Below are positions 1-9,670 of a stretch of 64,000 nucleotides of DNA, piece after piece. Both the position numbers and the translations under genes were made by a program. The DNA lies in NCBI GenBank assembly GCA_001310415.1, contig BAXE01000001.1, forward strand, positions 248,001 to 312,000, read 5' to 3'. Origin of the DNA: Enterovibrio sp. JCM 19048 (GTDB lineage Bacteria; Pseudomonadota; Gammaproteobacteria; Enterobacterales; Vibrionaceae). The notes under the pieces are model-generated. The model saw nothing but the letters and a program-made list of their open reading frames with translations, was not told the origin of the DNA and did no database searches. The stretch's first letter is position 1; each line of letters opens with the position of its first letter.

Positions 1-940
1 TTTCGGCTTTGTTGTCTTCACCCACAATCCAGACGAATTGCTTGCCTTGGTTGTCCGGCACAATCGCGGTCAGTGGCAGGGTGATTTGCTGGTTACCTAC
101 CGCGCTGCCAGTCAGTGGGCTGACTTTCACGGCCATGCCAGGCAGAACGCGGAAACCGTTCAGATCTTCAAGACCGAGTACAACCGGGTAGGTTTGTGAT
201 ACTGGATCAGCTTCAGTTGCGTAGGAGCGCAGTTCAAGCGGGAATACCTGACCCGGAATCGTTGAGATTTCTGCCACTGCATCGGCTTTGCTGTCGCCTG
301 AAAGCATCACTTTATGAGGGATGTGAATGACGACTTCCAGATCACGCAGATCATGGATGGTCATCACTGGCTCGTTAGCCTGAACCTGAACATGGTTGTC
401 GACCATCTTGCGGCCAACAACACCGTCAAACGGGGCGTGCAGTTCGGTGTATTCCAGTTGACGTTTTGCATCGTCAACACGGTTACGCGCCAGGTTGTAA
501 CGTGTGGTAATGGCATCAAGGTCAGCTTTTGAAATCGCCTGACTTTTCTTGAAAATGGCCTGTGCGCGTTCGTATTCGAGGGTGGTGTTTTTCAGTTCCA
601 GCTCGGCAGATTCCAGCGCGGTTTTCGCATCGCGCGCATCCAGTGATGCCAGCAACTGGCCTTTTTTCACTTCGTCGCCTTCTTTCACCAGAATGTCAGT
701 CAGGCGGCCACCCACGCGGAACGCCATGTCTGCGCGTTCGGCAGCGCGGACAACACCGTTGAAGCTCAGATCGGCTCCGTTTTGAGTCTGAACAATTTCA
801 GTCAATGCAGGTTTTACAACCGGTGCGACAACTTGCTGCGGTGCTTCTTCGCCACAGCCAGTTAAGGCGAATGCTGATACCAGCAGGGCAGATATCGCAG
901 TGAGTTTCAGCTTCGAGCTGCCAGACTTCATTACGACCAT
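1..940 (-). CDS. RND efflux periplasmic adaptor (membrane fusion protein), partial
   Basis: About 313 residues of an HlyD/AcrA-type adaptor, which links an inner-membrane RND pump to an outer-membrane channel. The ATG at 940 opens a lipoprotein signal with a lipobox ending in Cys29 (LTGC). Next come the first half of a lipoyl-like domain (VKEGDEVKKGQLLASLDA), a helical hairpin around ERAQAIFKKSQ, the second lipoyl half (ELHAPFDGVVGRK) and the start of the beta-barrel domain. The gene runs off the left edge, so the C-terminus and any pump gene are outside the window. It is divergent from a TetR regulator, the usual arrangement for a locally repressed pump. Substrate unknown. Confidence 0.9.
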   Translation of the reverse strand, partial: MVVMKSGSSKLKLTAISALLVSAFALTGCGEEAPQQVVAPVVKPALTEIVQTQNGADLSFNGVVRAAERADMAFRVGGRLTDILVKEGDEVKKGQLLASLDARDAKTALESAELELKNTTLEYERAQAIFKKSQAISKADLDAITTRYNLARNRVDDAKRQLEYTELHAPFDGVVGRKMVDNHVQVQANEPVMTIHDLRDLEVVIHIPHKVMLSGDSKADAVAEISTIPGQVFPLELRSYATEADPVSQTYPVVLGLEDLNGFRVLPGMAVKVSPLTGSAVGNQQITLPLTAIVPDNQGKQFVWIVGEDNKAE

Positions 941-1025
941 GTTTGCTTCACTCCACATAAGGAACCGGCATTCGGTGTGCCGGTCAATGTTAGGTAATGG
1001 GGTTACGCACTGGATTCAATGCGAA

Positions 1026-1085
1026 AGTAAACTTTGGAGTTTATTTTACGCGCAACCAACGCGACAGGTAAACTCAAAAGTGTAC
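1026..1085. promoter_or_regulatory. Two similar inverted repeats, probable TetR operators
   Basis: AGTAAACT-TTGG-AGTTTATT (1026-1045) and GTAAACT-CAAA-AGTGTAC (1068-1085) share the half-site GTAAACT, each with a 4-base centre. They lie between the divergent efflux adaptor and the TetR gene, where autoregulating TetR repressors normally bind. Binding by this regulator is inferred from position. Confidence 0.55.
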
Positions 1086-1136
1086 TTTTTTGTTTCGACT
1101 TGTTAGATTTAAAACGTTGAAGAGAGGAGAGAGCCC

Positions 1137-1730
1137 ATGACACGCTCTGAGCAGAAGCGGTTGGCAATTATCAGTGCCGCCAAAGAAGAGTTTATCCAGC
1201 ACGGGTTTTTATCTGCGAACATGGACAGAGTGTGTGCGGCAGCGGAAGTCTCGAAGCGCACGCTTTACCGCCACTTTGAAAGCAAGGAAGTGTTGTTTGA
1301 AGCCGTGCTTGCCATTCTTCAGTCGTCTATCAACGAGAAGTTGCACTATCCGTTTGACGCGACAAAAAGCCTGAAAGAGCAACTCACGGATATTACCGTG
1401 AACGAGGTGGATATTCTTTATCACACCTACGGCATTCCGTTTACCCGCGTTATTTTGATTGAGTTTCTGCGTCAACCGGAAATGGCGCAACAGATTATCA
1501 GCAACATTTACAACAACAAAGCACTGAAAAACTGGTTTGCAGAAGCCCAGGCGGCGGGTGAGTTCAAGTGCATGACGCTGGACGTGCTGTGCCAGAGTTA
1601 TCAAAGCCTGTTTAACGGTATGTTTGTCTGGCCGCAGGTTTTTGATATGCAGCCAATCCCGGAAGGAAAAGATCGCGAAGCGAAAATCGACCACATTGTG
1701 CGTATGGTGGTGGGAGCATGTGGGGATTAA
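1137..1730 (+). CDS. TetR/AcrR-family transcriptional regulator
   Basis: A 197-residue protein of normal TetR length. The N-terminal helix-turn-helix is clear (residues about 8-55, with AAEVSKRTLYRHFESKEVLF). The C-terminal ligand-binding part is typical of regulators beside RND pumps and carries a C-terminal TetR domain with FTRVILIEFLRQPEMAQ. The ATG follows an AGAGAGGAGAG ribosome site. It is transcribed away from the efflux adaptor across a 196-base gap holding two inverted repeats, so it probably represses both itself and the pump. Ligand unknown. The frame is intact, unlike many neighbours. Confidence 0.88.
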   Translation: MTRSEQKRLAIISAAKEEFIQHGFLSANMDRVCAAAEVSKRTLYRHFESKEVLFEAVLAILQSSINEKLHYPFDATKSLKEQLTDITVNEVDILYHTYGIPFTRVILIEFLRQPEMAQQIISNIYNNKALKNWFAEAQAAGEFKCMTLDVLCQSYQSLFNGMFVWPQVFDMQPIPEGKDREAKIDHIVRMVVGACGD

Positions 1731-1748
1731 CTCCCCACGGTCAGGCTG

Positions 1749-2446
1749 TTACTTCTGGCATTTGATAAAAATGAAGTTTGGCTGCTTGCTCAAACGTTCA
1801 TAAATTTCCGCTGACTCTTCCTTAATTTTTTCATTCACCGTGCCCTCTGAAATCTGGCTAATCAATAGACCGGCATCAGTGATGGCAGAGCATATCTCAG
1901 TGAGTGAACGGCGATAGAAAGTCACCTGAACCGGCGTTCCGACGGTGTTCCATTCTTCCTGAACCAGTTCGCGGTCAAAGTAGTTACCTGTGGTAGAACA
2001 CTCAAAATCTGCAAAAGGGTGATGGGTTGAAAACACCATATAGCCACCCGGTTTCAGCACGCGGGCAACATCGGCAAATACCTTGGTCAGATCTTCCACG
2101 TAGTGAAGTACCAAAGGGCAAACAATTACGTCGTAGGTTGCGTCTTTTTCTTTTGGCAAACCTTCCGACAAATCCTGCACATAAGCGTTAACTTTTCCGC
2201 CGAACTTCTTTTCAACCAGTGCGATCATTTCCGCAGAGAAATCGAGACAGGTGACGCTTGCTGCGCCTTTTGAAAGGAAGTAATCCGCGTACACGCCCGA
2301 GCCGCAGCCCATGTCCAACACGGTTTTCCCTGCAATTTCGCCAAGCATGGCTTGTGTGTTCGGGCGTTCAAATTGGGCGTTGTAGATGTTGCCTGAATGA
2401 CGTTGTCGTATTGCTCTGCGTACTTGGAGTACATATCCGATTTCAT
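1749..2446 (-). CDS. Class I SAM-dependent methyltransferase (frameshifted)
   Basis: A class I (Methyltransf_11/25-like) methyltransferase of about 232 residues. SAM motif I is VLDMGCGSGVYADYF, the acidic motif II is SVTCLDFSAEM, and the post-motif region is YDVIVCPLVLHYVED. The start is the ATG at 2446 (MKSDMYSKYAEQYDNV). One base is missing near 2391-2393: adding a G restores QGNIYNAQFERPNTQAML, which joins the two frames. It is convergent with the TetR gene (18-base gap). The acceptor substrate cannot be told from sequence. Confidence 0.82.
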
Positions 2447-2495
2447 GATTTGCTCTTCTTAACGTGGCGATGGATGTTTGGGCTGGCGGGAAAAA

Positions 2496-2517
2496 ACGCC
2501 CGGCATTTGCCGGGCGT
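2496..2517 (-). terminator. Rho-independent terminator after the amidohydrolase gene
   Basis: Perfect 10-bp stem ACGCCCGGCA / TGCCGGGCGT with a 2-base centre. On the minus strand it is followed by a run of T. It lies just past the stop codon at 2524. Confidence 0.85.
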
Positions 2518-2523
2518 CGTATT

Positions 2524-3564
2524 TTACTGTGCGGATTTGAACCCGTTCAATACAGCAACGGTATTGTGGCCAAGATCGTCTACTGCATAGCCGCCTTCAA
2601 ACACAAACAGGGTCGGAAGGCCAAGGCCGCCAATCAGGGTGCCGATTTGCAGGTAGTCTTCAAGCTTGAGTTTGAAATGGCTGATTGGGTCGTTTTCGTA
2701 AGTATCCATACCCAAAGAAATCACCAGCGAATCTGCGCCAAAGCTGCGGATTTTTTCCAGTGCCGTTTCCAGCGCCGGGCGGTACAAAGACCAGTCCGTT
2801 TTGCCTTGTGGCAATGGCAGGTTCAGGTTAAAGCCTTCGCCTTTGCCTTCACCGGTTTCATCGTCAAAACCCAGGTAATGCGGGTAGTCGTAATCCGGGT
2901 CACCGTGGATAGAAACAAACAGCACGTCGTCGCGATCGTAGAAAATGGTCTGGGTGCCGTTACCGTGGTGGTAATCGATATCCAGAATCGCCACTTTCTC
3001 ATGGCCTTTGCGACGCAAGCCTTCCGCTGCAATCGCAGCGTTGTTGATGTAGCAGTAACCGCCCATCAGATCTGGCGCTGCGTGGTGGCCTGGCGGACGG
3101 CAAAGGGCAAATGCTGCTTTGTCGCCGTCAATCAAGGCGTCAACACCCGTCAGCGCGCAATCAACCGCAGAAGCAATCGCTTCGAAGCTGGTTTTGGTGA
3201 TAGCAGCCGTCATGTCGAAGCTGTAATAGCCCAACTTACCTTCGATGTCTTTTGGCACACGGTTACGCAGGTGACGCGCTGGCACAAAGCAGTATGGAGA
3301 TGCGTCGCGCTCTGGGCCGTAAGTCGCTTCCCACTCATTCCATGCGTTTTGCAGGAAGGTCACGTAGTCTTCGGTGTGAACCCACTGCATTGGCTCAAGG
3401 CCATACTCGTTGGGTGCAATCACGTCATAGCCTTGGTTGGCATTAATGGCGTTCAACACCATGTCTGCACGTTCAGGCTTTTCAAAGCAAGGGGTCGCTT
3501 CGCCGCTCAGGAACTCGTATTTCACGCGGTGCAGGTTTTGCTTTTCGCTGTAGATAACTTTCAT
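2524..3564 (-). CDS. aphA: Acetylpolyamine amidohydrolase (class II histone deacetylase fold)
   Basis: A 346-residue zinc hydrolase that removes acetyl groups from acetylated polyamines. It resembles the Mycoplana ramosa enzyme over its whole length as I recall that protein. Active-site pieces in order: CRPPGHHA with the catalytic His pair at 160-161, ILDIDYHHGNGT with zinc ligands at Asp197 and His199, SLGMDTYENDP with the third ligand at Asp287, and the FEGGY tyrosine loop. The L2-type insertion before the GHH motif (PARHLRNRVPKDIEG) is typical of polyamine rather than histone substrates. Its ATG overlaps the stop codon of the PotD-like gene by one base, so the two are translationally coupled. 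Confidence 0.9.
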   Translation of the reverse strand: MKVIYSEKQNLHRVKYEFLSGEATPCFEKPERADMVLNAINANQGYDVIAPNEYGLEPMQWVHTEDYVTFLQNAWNEWEATYGPERDASPYCFVPARHLRNRVPKDIEGKLGYYSFDMTAAITKTSFEAIASAVDCALTGVDALIDGDKAAFALCRPPGHHAAPDLMGGYCYINNAAIAAEGLRRKGHEKVAILDIDYHHGNGTQTIFYDRDDVLFVSIHGDPDYDYPHYLGFDDETGEGKGEGFNLNLPLPQGKTDWSLYRPALETALEKIRSFGADSLVISLGMDTYENDPISHFKLKLEDYLQIGTLIGGLGLPTLFVFEGGYAVDDLGHNTVAVLNGFKSAQ

Positions 3565-4592
3565 TATCGCTTCAGCTCCATCCAGTATTGGTTGTAGATA
3601 GGTGCCGCTTCACCGATGTCAGACAGGAACTGGCCTTTCTGTTTCACGTCGGTGGTTGGGAAAATCACTTCGCTGTTGCGCAGCTCATCCGGCAGGTGGT
3701 TCAGTGCACCCAGGTTAGGCACAGCGTAACCAATTTCCTGCACCAGTACCGCTTGGTTTTCTGGCTTCATCAGGAAGTTGATGAAAGCGTAAGCCGCGTC
3801 TTTGTTTTCCGCATGCTTAGGGATCACCATGTTGTCCATCCAGAAAATGGTGCCTTCTTCCGGGTACACATAATGGATAGATGGGTTCTCAACCGTTGCG
3901 CGGTAAGCGGTGCCGTTCCACTGCATGCCGACGTTCACTTCGCCCATGATAAGCGGCGTGTGCGGTGCATCTGAGTTGAACAGGGTCACGTTTGGTTTCA
4001 GGGTTTTCAGCGTTTCGTAAGCCTGACGGATTTCGTCTTCATTCTGGCTGTTTACGCTGTGACCGTTCATGATTAGCGCCATGCCGAATACGTCACGCAC
4101 GTCATCCGTCAGCAGCAGTTGGCCTGCAAATTCCGGGTTCCACAAATCTGCCCAGCGCTTAACGTCTTTACCGTCAACCACATCGCTGTTGTATCCCAAA
4201 CCCGTGCTGCCCCACATGTAAGGCAGAGAGTAGCGGTTTTCTGGGTCGAAAGGCTGGTTCAGGATTGAAGCATCAAGGTCTTTAAACGCGGTGATCTTGC
4301 TCTTGTCCAGCTCATGCAGAAGACCTTCATTACCCATGATAGAAACGTAGTAAGTCGAAGGGACAATCAGGTCGTAGCCTTTCGCGTCGAGCAGCTTCAC
4401 CTTCGCGTACATGGTTTCATTACTCTCAAACGTGGAGTAATTCACCTTGATCTTGGTTTCTTCTGTGAACTTTTCGATAAGTTGCTGGGGAAGGTATTCA
4501 GACCAGTTGTAGATATTGAGGAACTGATCGGCGGAAGCAGAAGCGGAAAAAAGCAGGCCAGCGGTGGCCGCAACAACAAAGTTTTTATTCAT
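3564..4592 (-). CDS. Spermidine/putrescine-binding periplasmic protein, PotD-like
   Basis: A 342-residue substrate-binding protein of the PotD/PotF family. It has a Sec signal peptide (cleavage after SASA near residue 21) and the family opening LNIYNWSEYLP. Other family blocks include YDLIVPSTYYVSIM, LPYMWGSTGLGYN and FINFLMKPENQAV. No permease or ATPase gene lies beside it, so it must borrow another Pot system or act as an orphan binder. It overlaps the acetylpolyamine amidohydrolase gene downstream by one base, which suggests acetylated polyamines as ligand. No good ribosome site is visible before the ATG. The 280 bases upstream hold no convincing gene. Confidence 0.88.
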   Translation of the reverse strand: MNKNFVVAATAGLLFSASASADQFLNIYNWSEYLPQQLIEKFTEETKIKVNYSTFESNETMYAKVKLLDAKGYDLIVPSTYYVSIMGNEGLLHELDKSKITAFKDLDASILNQPFDPENRYSLPYMWGSTGLGYNSDVVDGKDVKRWADLWNPEFAGQLLLTDDVRDVFGMALIMNGHSVNSQNEDEIRQAYETLKTLKPNVTLFNSDAPHTPLIMGEVNVGMQWNGTAYRATVENPSIHYVYPEEGTIFWMDNMVIPKHAENKDAAYAFINFLMKPENQAVLVQEIGYAVPNLGALNHLPDELRNSEVIFPTTDVKQKGQFLSDIGEAAPIYNQYWMELKR

Positions 4593-4872
4593 CTACGTAG
4601 TGTTATCCGAAAACATAAAATACAAAGTATTTAACGCGATATTGCGCGCGCGAATTAGATAGCAATCGATTGGTTTTCGCAATATGTGGGGCAAAATTAA
4701 TAGGTTGTGACGTGAGAGTAATTTGGCGAAAGGAATGAACCTCTCACCATAAAGAGTGGTGTCGCGTTGCAGAGTATTGGCTTCATGCTTTAGAAGTCTC
4801 GGCGCTTGGCAATAGCGCAAAGCTGCATATCACTATACTGACCGCTACGCCTTAAAGAACGAGGGATTCACC

Positions 4873-5506
4873 GTGGCCGTCAATCTGCATTTTTACAGCG
4901 ATTTGCTTTGCTATTGGGGCTGGATTGGCCAGCATGTGAACGACCAGATTCGCGGTAATTGGTCGCAGGAAGAGGTGGTCTGGCACTACCACTGCCTGCC
5001 CGTATACGCCAATATTCCTGAGCGTATGGCACAGACGGCTCCCGGCGATGAAGGTTATCTCGCGTTTGCTGATAAGACTGAGAATTCCCTGGCTAGTTTT
5101 GATGGCATAGACATCAACCGTTGTTTGGCGTCAGGTGCGTCCACGCAGCTCTATTATTCCCCACCAGATAGTGAAGGCGGTTTACGCAGTCGAAGGCCCT
5201 GCAGCGGCAGTGGAACTGGCGCGCGCGATCCGGCATGCATTTTTCGAGCAAGCCCGCGATGTCAGTGAAATGGATGTATTGCGGGAGATCTTGCAGGAAA
5301 ACAAGCTAATGACGTTGCCCGTGATGCAATACCTGAAATGTGGTCAGGCGCTGGCGGATGTATTTAGCGACTTCAAAGTCGCCGAGAAAGAGAAGGTGCC
5401 GGGTAGCCCGACCTGGATCATGGATGGTGGCCGATACCGCTTTTACGGCAACATTGATATCAACAATCTGGTGTTTGTGATTGATAGTCTGGTAGCAAAG
5501 CAGTAG
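4873..5506 (+). CDS. DsbA/FrnE-family thioredoxin-like protein (frameshifted)
   Basis: About 210 residues of a DsbA-like fold related to 2-hydroxychromene-2-carboxylate isomerases and FrnE proteins. The N-terminus has HFYSDLLCYWGWIGQ, which keeps one Cys where oxidoreductases have CxxC. The C-terminal half has the cis-proline loop VPGSPTWIMDGG. Translation probably starts at the GTG at 4873 behind GAACGAGGGA; a TATACT hexamer lies at 4834-4839. The frame changes near 5131-5136, where removing one G gives ASVRPRSSIIPHQIV. With a single active-site Cys it is more likely an isomerase or glutathione-type enzyme than a disulfide oxidase. Confidence 0.75.
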
Positions 5507-5508
5507 GT

Positions 5509-6149
5509 CTATTTATCATTGATGGAGCTTTCTTTGGTATCGGCTTGTGTGAGGGTCTGGAATCCTGCCAGATACGTGTGGTTGTCGTTACCCAGCACAT
5601 TGCGCCGAAGACAAAGGCGATAGTGGCAAAGTGTGCAGGGAAAAGGCAAAACAGTACAAAGCAGGCGATCGTTTCAGTGCCTTCGGTTAAACCGCCGATG
5701 TAGTAGAGAGATTTATTGCGGTAGACGGGATTGTCGATGCTTCGTTTGCTCGCCATGATGGCAAAGGCAAGAAAGCTCGACCCTGTGCCCATGAACGAGA
5801 AGATCAGGAAGGCGGCTGCAACGGCGTTTTGTTCCGGGTTTGCCAGTGCAAACGCAAAGGGAACCATGGAGTAAAACAGAAAATCGAGGGTGATATCGAG
5901 AAAGCCTCCGGCATCGGTAATGCCCTGCTTTCTTGCGAGCGCGCCATCCAGCCCATCAGCAATCCGGTTGAGGGCGATAAACAGCAGCCCCAGCCAGTAA
6001 TGCCCTGTGGCAATGGCGGGGAGGGCGAGCATGCCGATAAAGAACCCACCAACCGTTACCTGATTGGCGGTTAACCCCAGTTTCTCGCTGACTTCTGCCG
6101 CCTGTTTCAATGGCCAGCGGATGATGTCGATTGCGTAGCGATCAAGCAT
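5509..6149 (-). CDS. ynjF: CDP-alcohol phosphatidyltransferase-family membrane protein, YnjF-like
   Basis: An inner-membrane protein of about 214 residues with 5-6 hydrophobic segments and the CDP-alcohol phosphotransferase signature D-G-x2-A-R-x8-G-x3-D-x3-D. Here it reads ADGLDGALARKQGITDAGGFLDITLD. As written, the frame runs on to 5460. One missing base near 5560, in a CCC run, would give an end in SSINDK with a stop at 5509-5511, two bases short of the convergent gene and close to E. coli YnjF in length. It overlaps ynjD by 8 bases. The lipid or alcohol substrate is unknown in this family branch. Confidence 0.82.
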
Positions 6150-6804
6150 GGTTTTCCTCCATGCCGGATTCGTCCAGCGATGGCCATTTGATTAAGGCGC
6201 TGCCTTCTGGCACATCATCTTCGTCGTGGGTCACCATCACCGCCGCAATTTTGCGGTTCTGGATCTGCTTAAACACAAAGGCACGGAATGATTTGCGCAG
6301 TGGTTTATCCAGCTTGCTGAAAGGCTCATCCAGCAGCAGTACTTTGGGGTGGGAAAGCAGGGTGCGCATCAGGCTGACGCGGGCGCGCTGACCACCGGAT
6401 ATCTGATCCGGCGCTTTAAAGGCGATATCACCAAGGTCAATGTCCTGCAGGGTATTCAGAGCGCGGTTTTTCTTTTCGCTGGCGTTCATGGTATCGGGCA
6501 GCCCGAAAGCAAGGTTCTGCCACACATTAAGGTGTGGGAAGAGCAAATCATCCTGAAACAGAATGCCGACTGCGCGCTTTTCCGGCGGCAGATGATGAAT
6601 GTTAGTACCGCTTACTGTGATCTCGCCTTTGCAGGAAAAGTCCGGTGACAAGTGCCCGGCAATCGCACTGAGCAGGGTGGATTTTCCGCATCCACTGGGA
6701 CCCATGATCGACAGCACTTTGCCGTTTTCGACAGTGAAAGTCATGTCGGACACCAAGGTAGCCTGGCGCGAACTAATAGTGAGGTTTTGGACGGACAAAG
6801 TCAT
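6142..6804 (-). CDS. ynjD: ABC transporter ATP-binding protein YnjD
   Basis: A 220-residue ABC ATPase of the same length as E. coli YnjD (about 217). It has Walker A GPSGCGKST, Q-loop LFQDDLLFPH, signature ISGGQRARVSL, Walker B VLLLDEPFSKLD and H-loop MVTHDEDD. It lies in the order ynjB-ynjC-ynjD-ynjF, the E. coli ynj layout minus the sulfurtransferase ynjE. Its start overlaps the ynjC reading frame by 32 bases. It energises uptake through YnjC; the substrate is unknown. Confidence 0.9.
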   Translation of the reverse strand: MTLSVQNLTISSRQATLVSDMTFTVENGKVLSIMGPSGCGKSTLLSAIAGHLSPDFSCKGEITVSGTNIHHLPPEKRAVGILFQDDLLFPHLNVWQNLAFGLPDTMNASEKKNRALNTLQDIDLGDIAFKAPDQISGGQRARVSLMRTLLSHPKVLLLDEPFSKLDKPLRKSFRAFVFKQIQNRKIAAVMVTHDEDDVPEGSALIKWPSLDESGMEENHA

Positions 6805-8470
6805 TGAGGCTCTCTTGGGAATGCTCGTTTCTTGCTAAACGGCGTTTTGGGTCGGCCAACCGGCTTGCGGTAAGTGTCAGGGCGAAAAACAGCAGTGGCA
6901 GGAATGCTGAATCAAACCGTAAACGGCACTGATACGTCTGTCCTGACCGCTGGCAAGGCTGACCGCCTCTGTGGTTAAGGTGGTGATGCGCCCGGCTCCC
7001 AGCAATTGGGTTGGCAGGTATTGGGCAAAACTGACGCTGATACCCACCGCCCACGCCAGCAATATGGCAGGTAACAACAAAGGCAGTTTTACACGCCACC
7101 AGGCTTTCGTGGCTGAATAACCCAGGCTTCTTGCCGTTTGGGTCAAGCGCGGATCAAAAGCGCGCCATGTGCCATCCAAGGCTAGGTAGACGTACGGGAA
7201 TGAAAACAGAATGTGCGCCCAGATCGTCGAGGGCACATGCCATTGACCCGGCAGCATATAAATCGCGACCTGAATACCGAACAGGATAGAAAGCTGGGGG
7301 ATAAGCAACGGAATGGCGATGACCAACTGGGGTACTGAACGGTGGTATTTGTCGCGGTATTCAAGGCAGGCAATGGCAAACACCAGTGCAACGCTGGCGG
7401 CGATAAGCCCAAGGATCAGGCTGTTGAGTGTCAGCTCCCATAAATGGGCGGCTTCCTGATCCCAAAAACGGGTGGTGAAACGGGTCGGCCAGATGTCAGG
7501 AAAACGCCAACGCAGGGCGAATGACCATACCAGTAACAGCGGGATCATCAGAAACGGCAGCAGGGCGACCAAGGAAAACAGATGTTTGCCGGGAAGATGA
7601 AAGGTTTTACTGCCACTGTACTGCCAGCGCTGCCAGAGACGGAGCAGGGCATATTCACCCAGACGGTAAAGCAGCAGAACCGCAAAGCAGACGATAAACA
7701 GCGTAATTGCGCCCGCTGCGGCACGGGGAAGCAAAGTAAGGTTTGGCTCACTGAACCATTGCCAAACCAGTACTGCAAACGTTGAAGGCGATGTAGGCCC
7801 CAATATCATCGCGACATCGACCACTGAAAGGCTGTATGCCAGTACAGCGTAGATTGGGAAGCGCATTTTGGGTAGCCATTGTGGGAAGACGACTTTCATC
7901 CATGCTGCGCTTTGGTTGTAACCAAGGCTTCGCGCGGAGGCGAGCAGCTTGTCGACTTTCATCTGGTGCAGTACGGCAAGGCTCATCAAGAGCAAAAAGG
8001 GAGTTTCTTTCACCGCAAGGGCAAGGATAAGACCAATGCCATTGCTGTCCTGCACCAATGACCAGTGGTTCGGATCGTCTTGTCCTGTGAAAAGGGTGAA
8101 AAACCGGAACAGCCAGCCAGAAGGGGAAAACATCAGGCGAAACCAATCGCAAAGGCGACATGAGCATTGCCAGCAGGGGAGAAAGCCACTTTTCAATGCG
8201 TTGCCAGGCAGAGGAGCCCCAAGTGCGCTGGAGGATCAGGAAAGTGAAAAGTACGGCAAGAAATGAAGCGCCAATGCCGGTTATCAGTGAAAGCTGCAGC
8301 GCTTTGCCCGTACCCGGCCAGTCCAACATGGCTTGCCAGCCTGCCAGGTTTGGCTCGTTTAAATCCAGCGCAGGGAGGTAACTGACAGCGGAAAGTAACA
8401 CACCCCCTAACCCGGGGATCAGAGGTAAACAACACACGACCAGCGTTGCGATGTACAGCAGACGTAGCAT
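6773..8470 (-). CDS. ynjC: ABC transporter permease YnjC, fused two-domain (frameshifted)
   Basis: An inner-membrane permease of about 566 residues with two homologous permease halves. Each half has an EAA-type loop: ASARSLGYNQSAAWMKVVFP and TARSLGYSATKAWWRVKLPL. Single bases are missing near 8163 and 8142; restoring them gives AM-PHVAFAIGFAL-MFSPSGW, which matches the YnjC family. A third is missing near 6905 (YGLIQ-SAFLPLLFF). The protein pairs with YnjD and YnjB. The frame ends inside ynjD (32-base overlap), so either the two are coupled or the last dozen residues are affected by another error. Confidence 0.85.
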
Positions 8471-8504
8471 TGCTTACCTCTTCAATTTCTTTGGCTATCA
8501 GTCA

Positions 8505-9638
8505 TTATTGACCATAACGCTTGAGCCATTCCTGTTCCAGCGCCACTTGCCAGCTTGGATGCGGCTCAGGCTGGGACTTAAACAGCGGTTTGCTGTCTGA
8601 CAGTTTCACTACCGCAGGGTCACCCCAGTAATCGCTGTTGGCTTTTCGTGCCTGCGCTTCTTCACTCATCAGGAAGTTGATGGCAACCAGCGCCCCTTCT
8701 TTGGCATTGGCATTCCACGGAATCGCCATAAAGTGAATGTTCGACAGTGCGCCTTTATCAAACGCAAATGCTTTGGCGGTTGGCGGTAAAGTGCCGTTTT
8801 TCACAGCGGTTTCAGCCGCATTCGGGTTAAAGGTGATTGCAAGAAGAAGCTCGCCGTCGTCCAGCAGTTGCAGGGTCTCTGCGCTGCCCGCCGGGAATTG
8901 TTTGCCGTTGCGCCAGGCAACAGGATGAAGCTCATCCAGATATGCCCACAAGGGTGCAGTGACTTGGTTGAACTTTGCTTCATCGACCGGTTGATAAAGC
9001 GGGGCGGTGTCTGTTGCCAACTCCAATAGCGCCGCTTTCAGGAAACTGGTGCCGTGAAATTGCGGTGGTTGTGGATAGGCAACTTTTCCGGGGTTGGCTT
9101 TGGCAAGGCTCAACAGTTCGACAAATGAATGTGGCGGGTTAGCCAGCTTTGCTTCGTCTCGGATAAAGACCAATTGCCCCACGCCCCATGGCGCTTCCAA
9201 ACCGTTCGTCGGCTCGGTGAAATCTTCGCTGACAGGCAAGGATTTATCGACGATCTGCCAGCTTGGCAGTTGCTCGGCAAACGGCCCGTAAAGCAGGCCA
9301 TTGGATTTCATGGACTTAAAGTTCTCGCCGTTGATCCACACCATATCAACGCTGCCGCCTTCGTTTTTCCCGGCGGCTTTTTCTGCCACTAAACGGTTCA
9401 CCGTTTCGGCGATGTCAGAGACTTTGACATGCTGCAGGGTGACGCCGTAACGGTCTTTCAGCTCGTCACCCGCCCAGCGCAGATAGGCGTTGATTTCCTG
9501 ACTGCCACCCCAGGCATTAAAATAGACTGTCTGACCCTGGGCTGCTTCTTCAATGCTGTCCCAGTTATTAAGGTCAGCGGCAGCAGTCGCGGTGCTGAAA
9601 GCGAGAGCACAAGTGGCAACGAGGTGTTTTAAGTTCAT
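8505..9638 (-). CDS. ynjB: ABC transporter substrate-binding protein YnjB
   Basis: A 377-residue periplasmic binding protein with a Sec signal (cleavage near TATAAA, residue 21) and the type 2 binding-protein fold. Segments such as VDMVWINGENFKSMK, LEAPWGVGQLVFIRD and AIPWNANAKEGALVAINFL match the YnjB family; E. coli YnjB is about 388 residues. It is the first gene of the ynjBCDF unit, 34 bases before ynjC. Its ligand has not been established to my knowledge. The frame is intact. Confidence 0.88.
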   Translation of the reverse strand: MNLKHLVATCALAFSTATAAADLNNWDSIEEAAQGQTVYFNAWGGSQEINAYLRWAGDELKDRYGVTLQHVKVSDIAETVNRLVAEKAAGKNEGGSVDMVWINGENFKSMKSNGLLYGPFAEQLPSWQIVDKSLPVSEDFTEPTNGLEAPWGVGQLVFIRDEAKLANPPHSFVELLSLAKANPGKVAYPQPPQFHGTSFLKAALLELATDTAPLYQPVDEAKFNQVTAPLWAYLDELHPVAWRNGKQFPAGSAETLQLLDDGELLLAITFNPNAAETAVKNGTLPPTAKAFAFDKGALSNIHFMAIPWNANAKEGALVAINFLMSEEAQARKANSDYWGDPAVVKLSDSKPLFKSQPEPHPSWQVALEQEWLKRYGQ

Positions 9639-9670
9639 CTTGTTTAATCTTCCTTAATTGCTGTTGAAAT

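Noticed and set aside
2464..3597. Long plus-strand open frame of 377 codons opposite the amidohydrolase
   Set aside because: It lies antisense to a well-supported enzyme, has no family motif, and its composition (Val, Arg and His rich) is that of a reverse-strand shadow.
4593..4820. 75-codon minus-strand frame upstream of the PotD-like gene
   Set aside because: No ribosome site, no hydrophobic or domain pattern; it overlaps the likely promoter.
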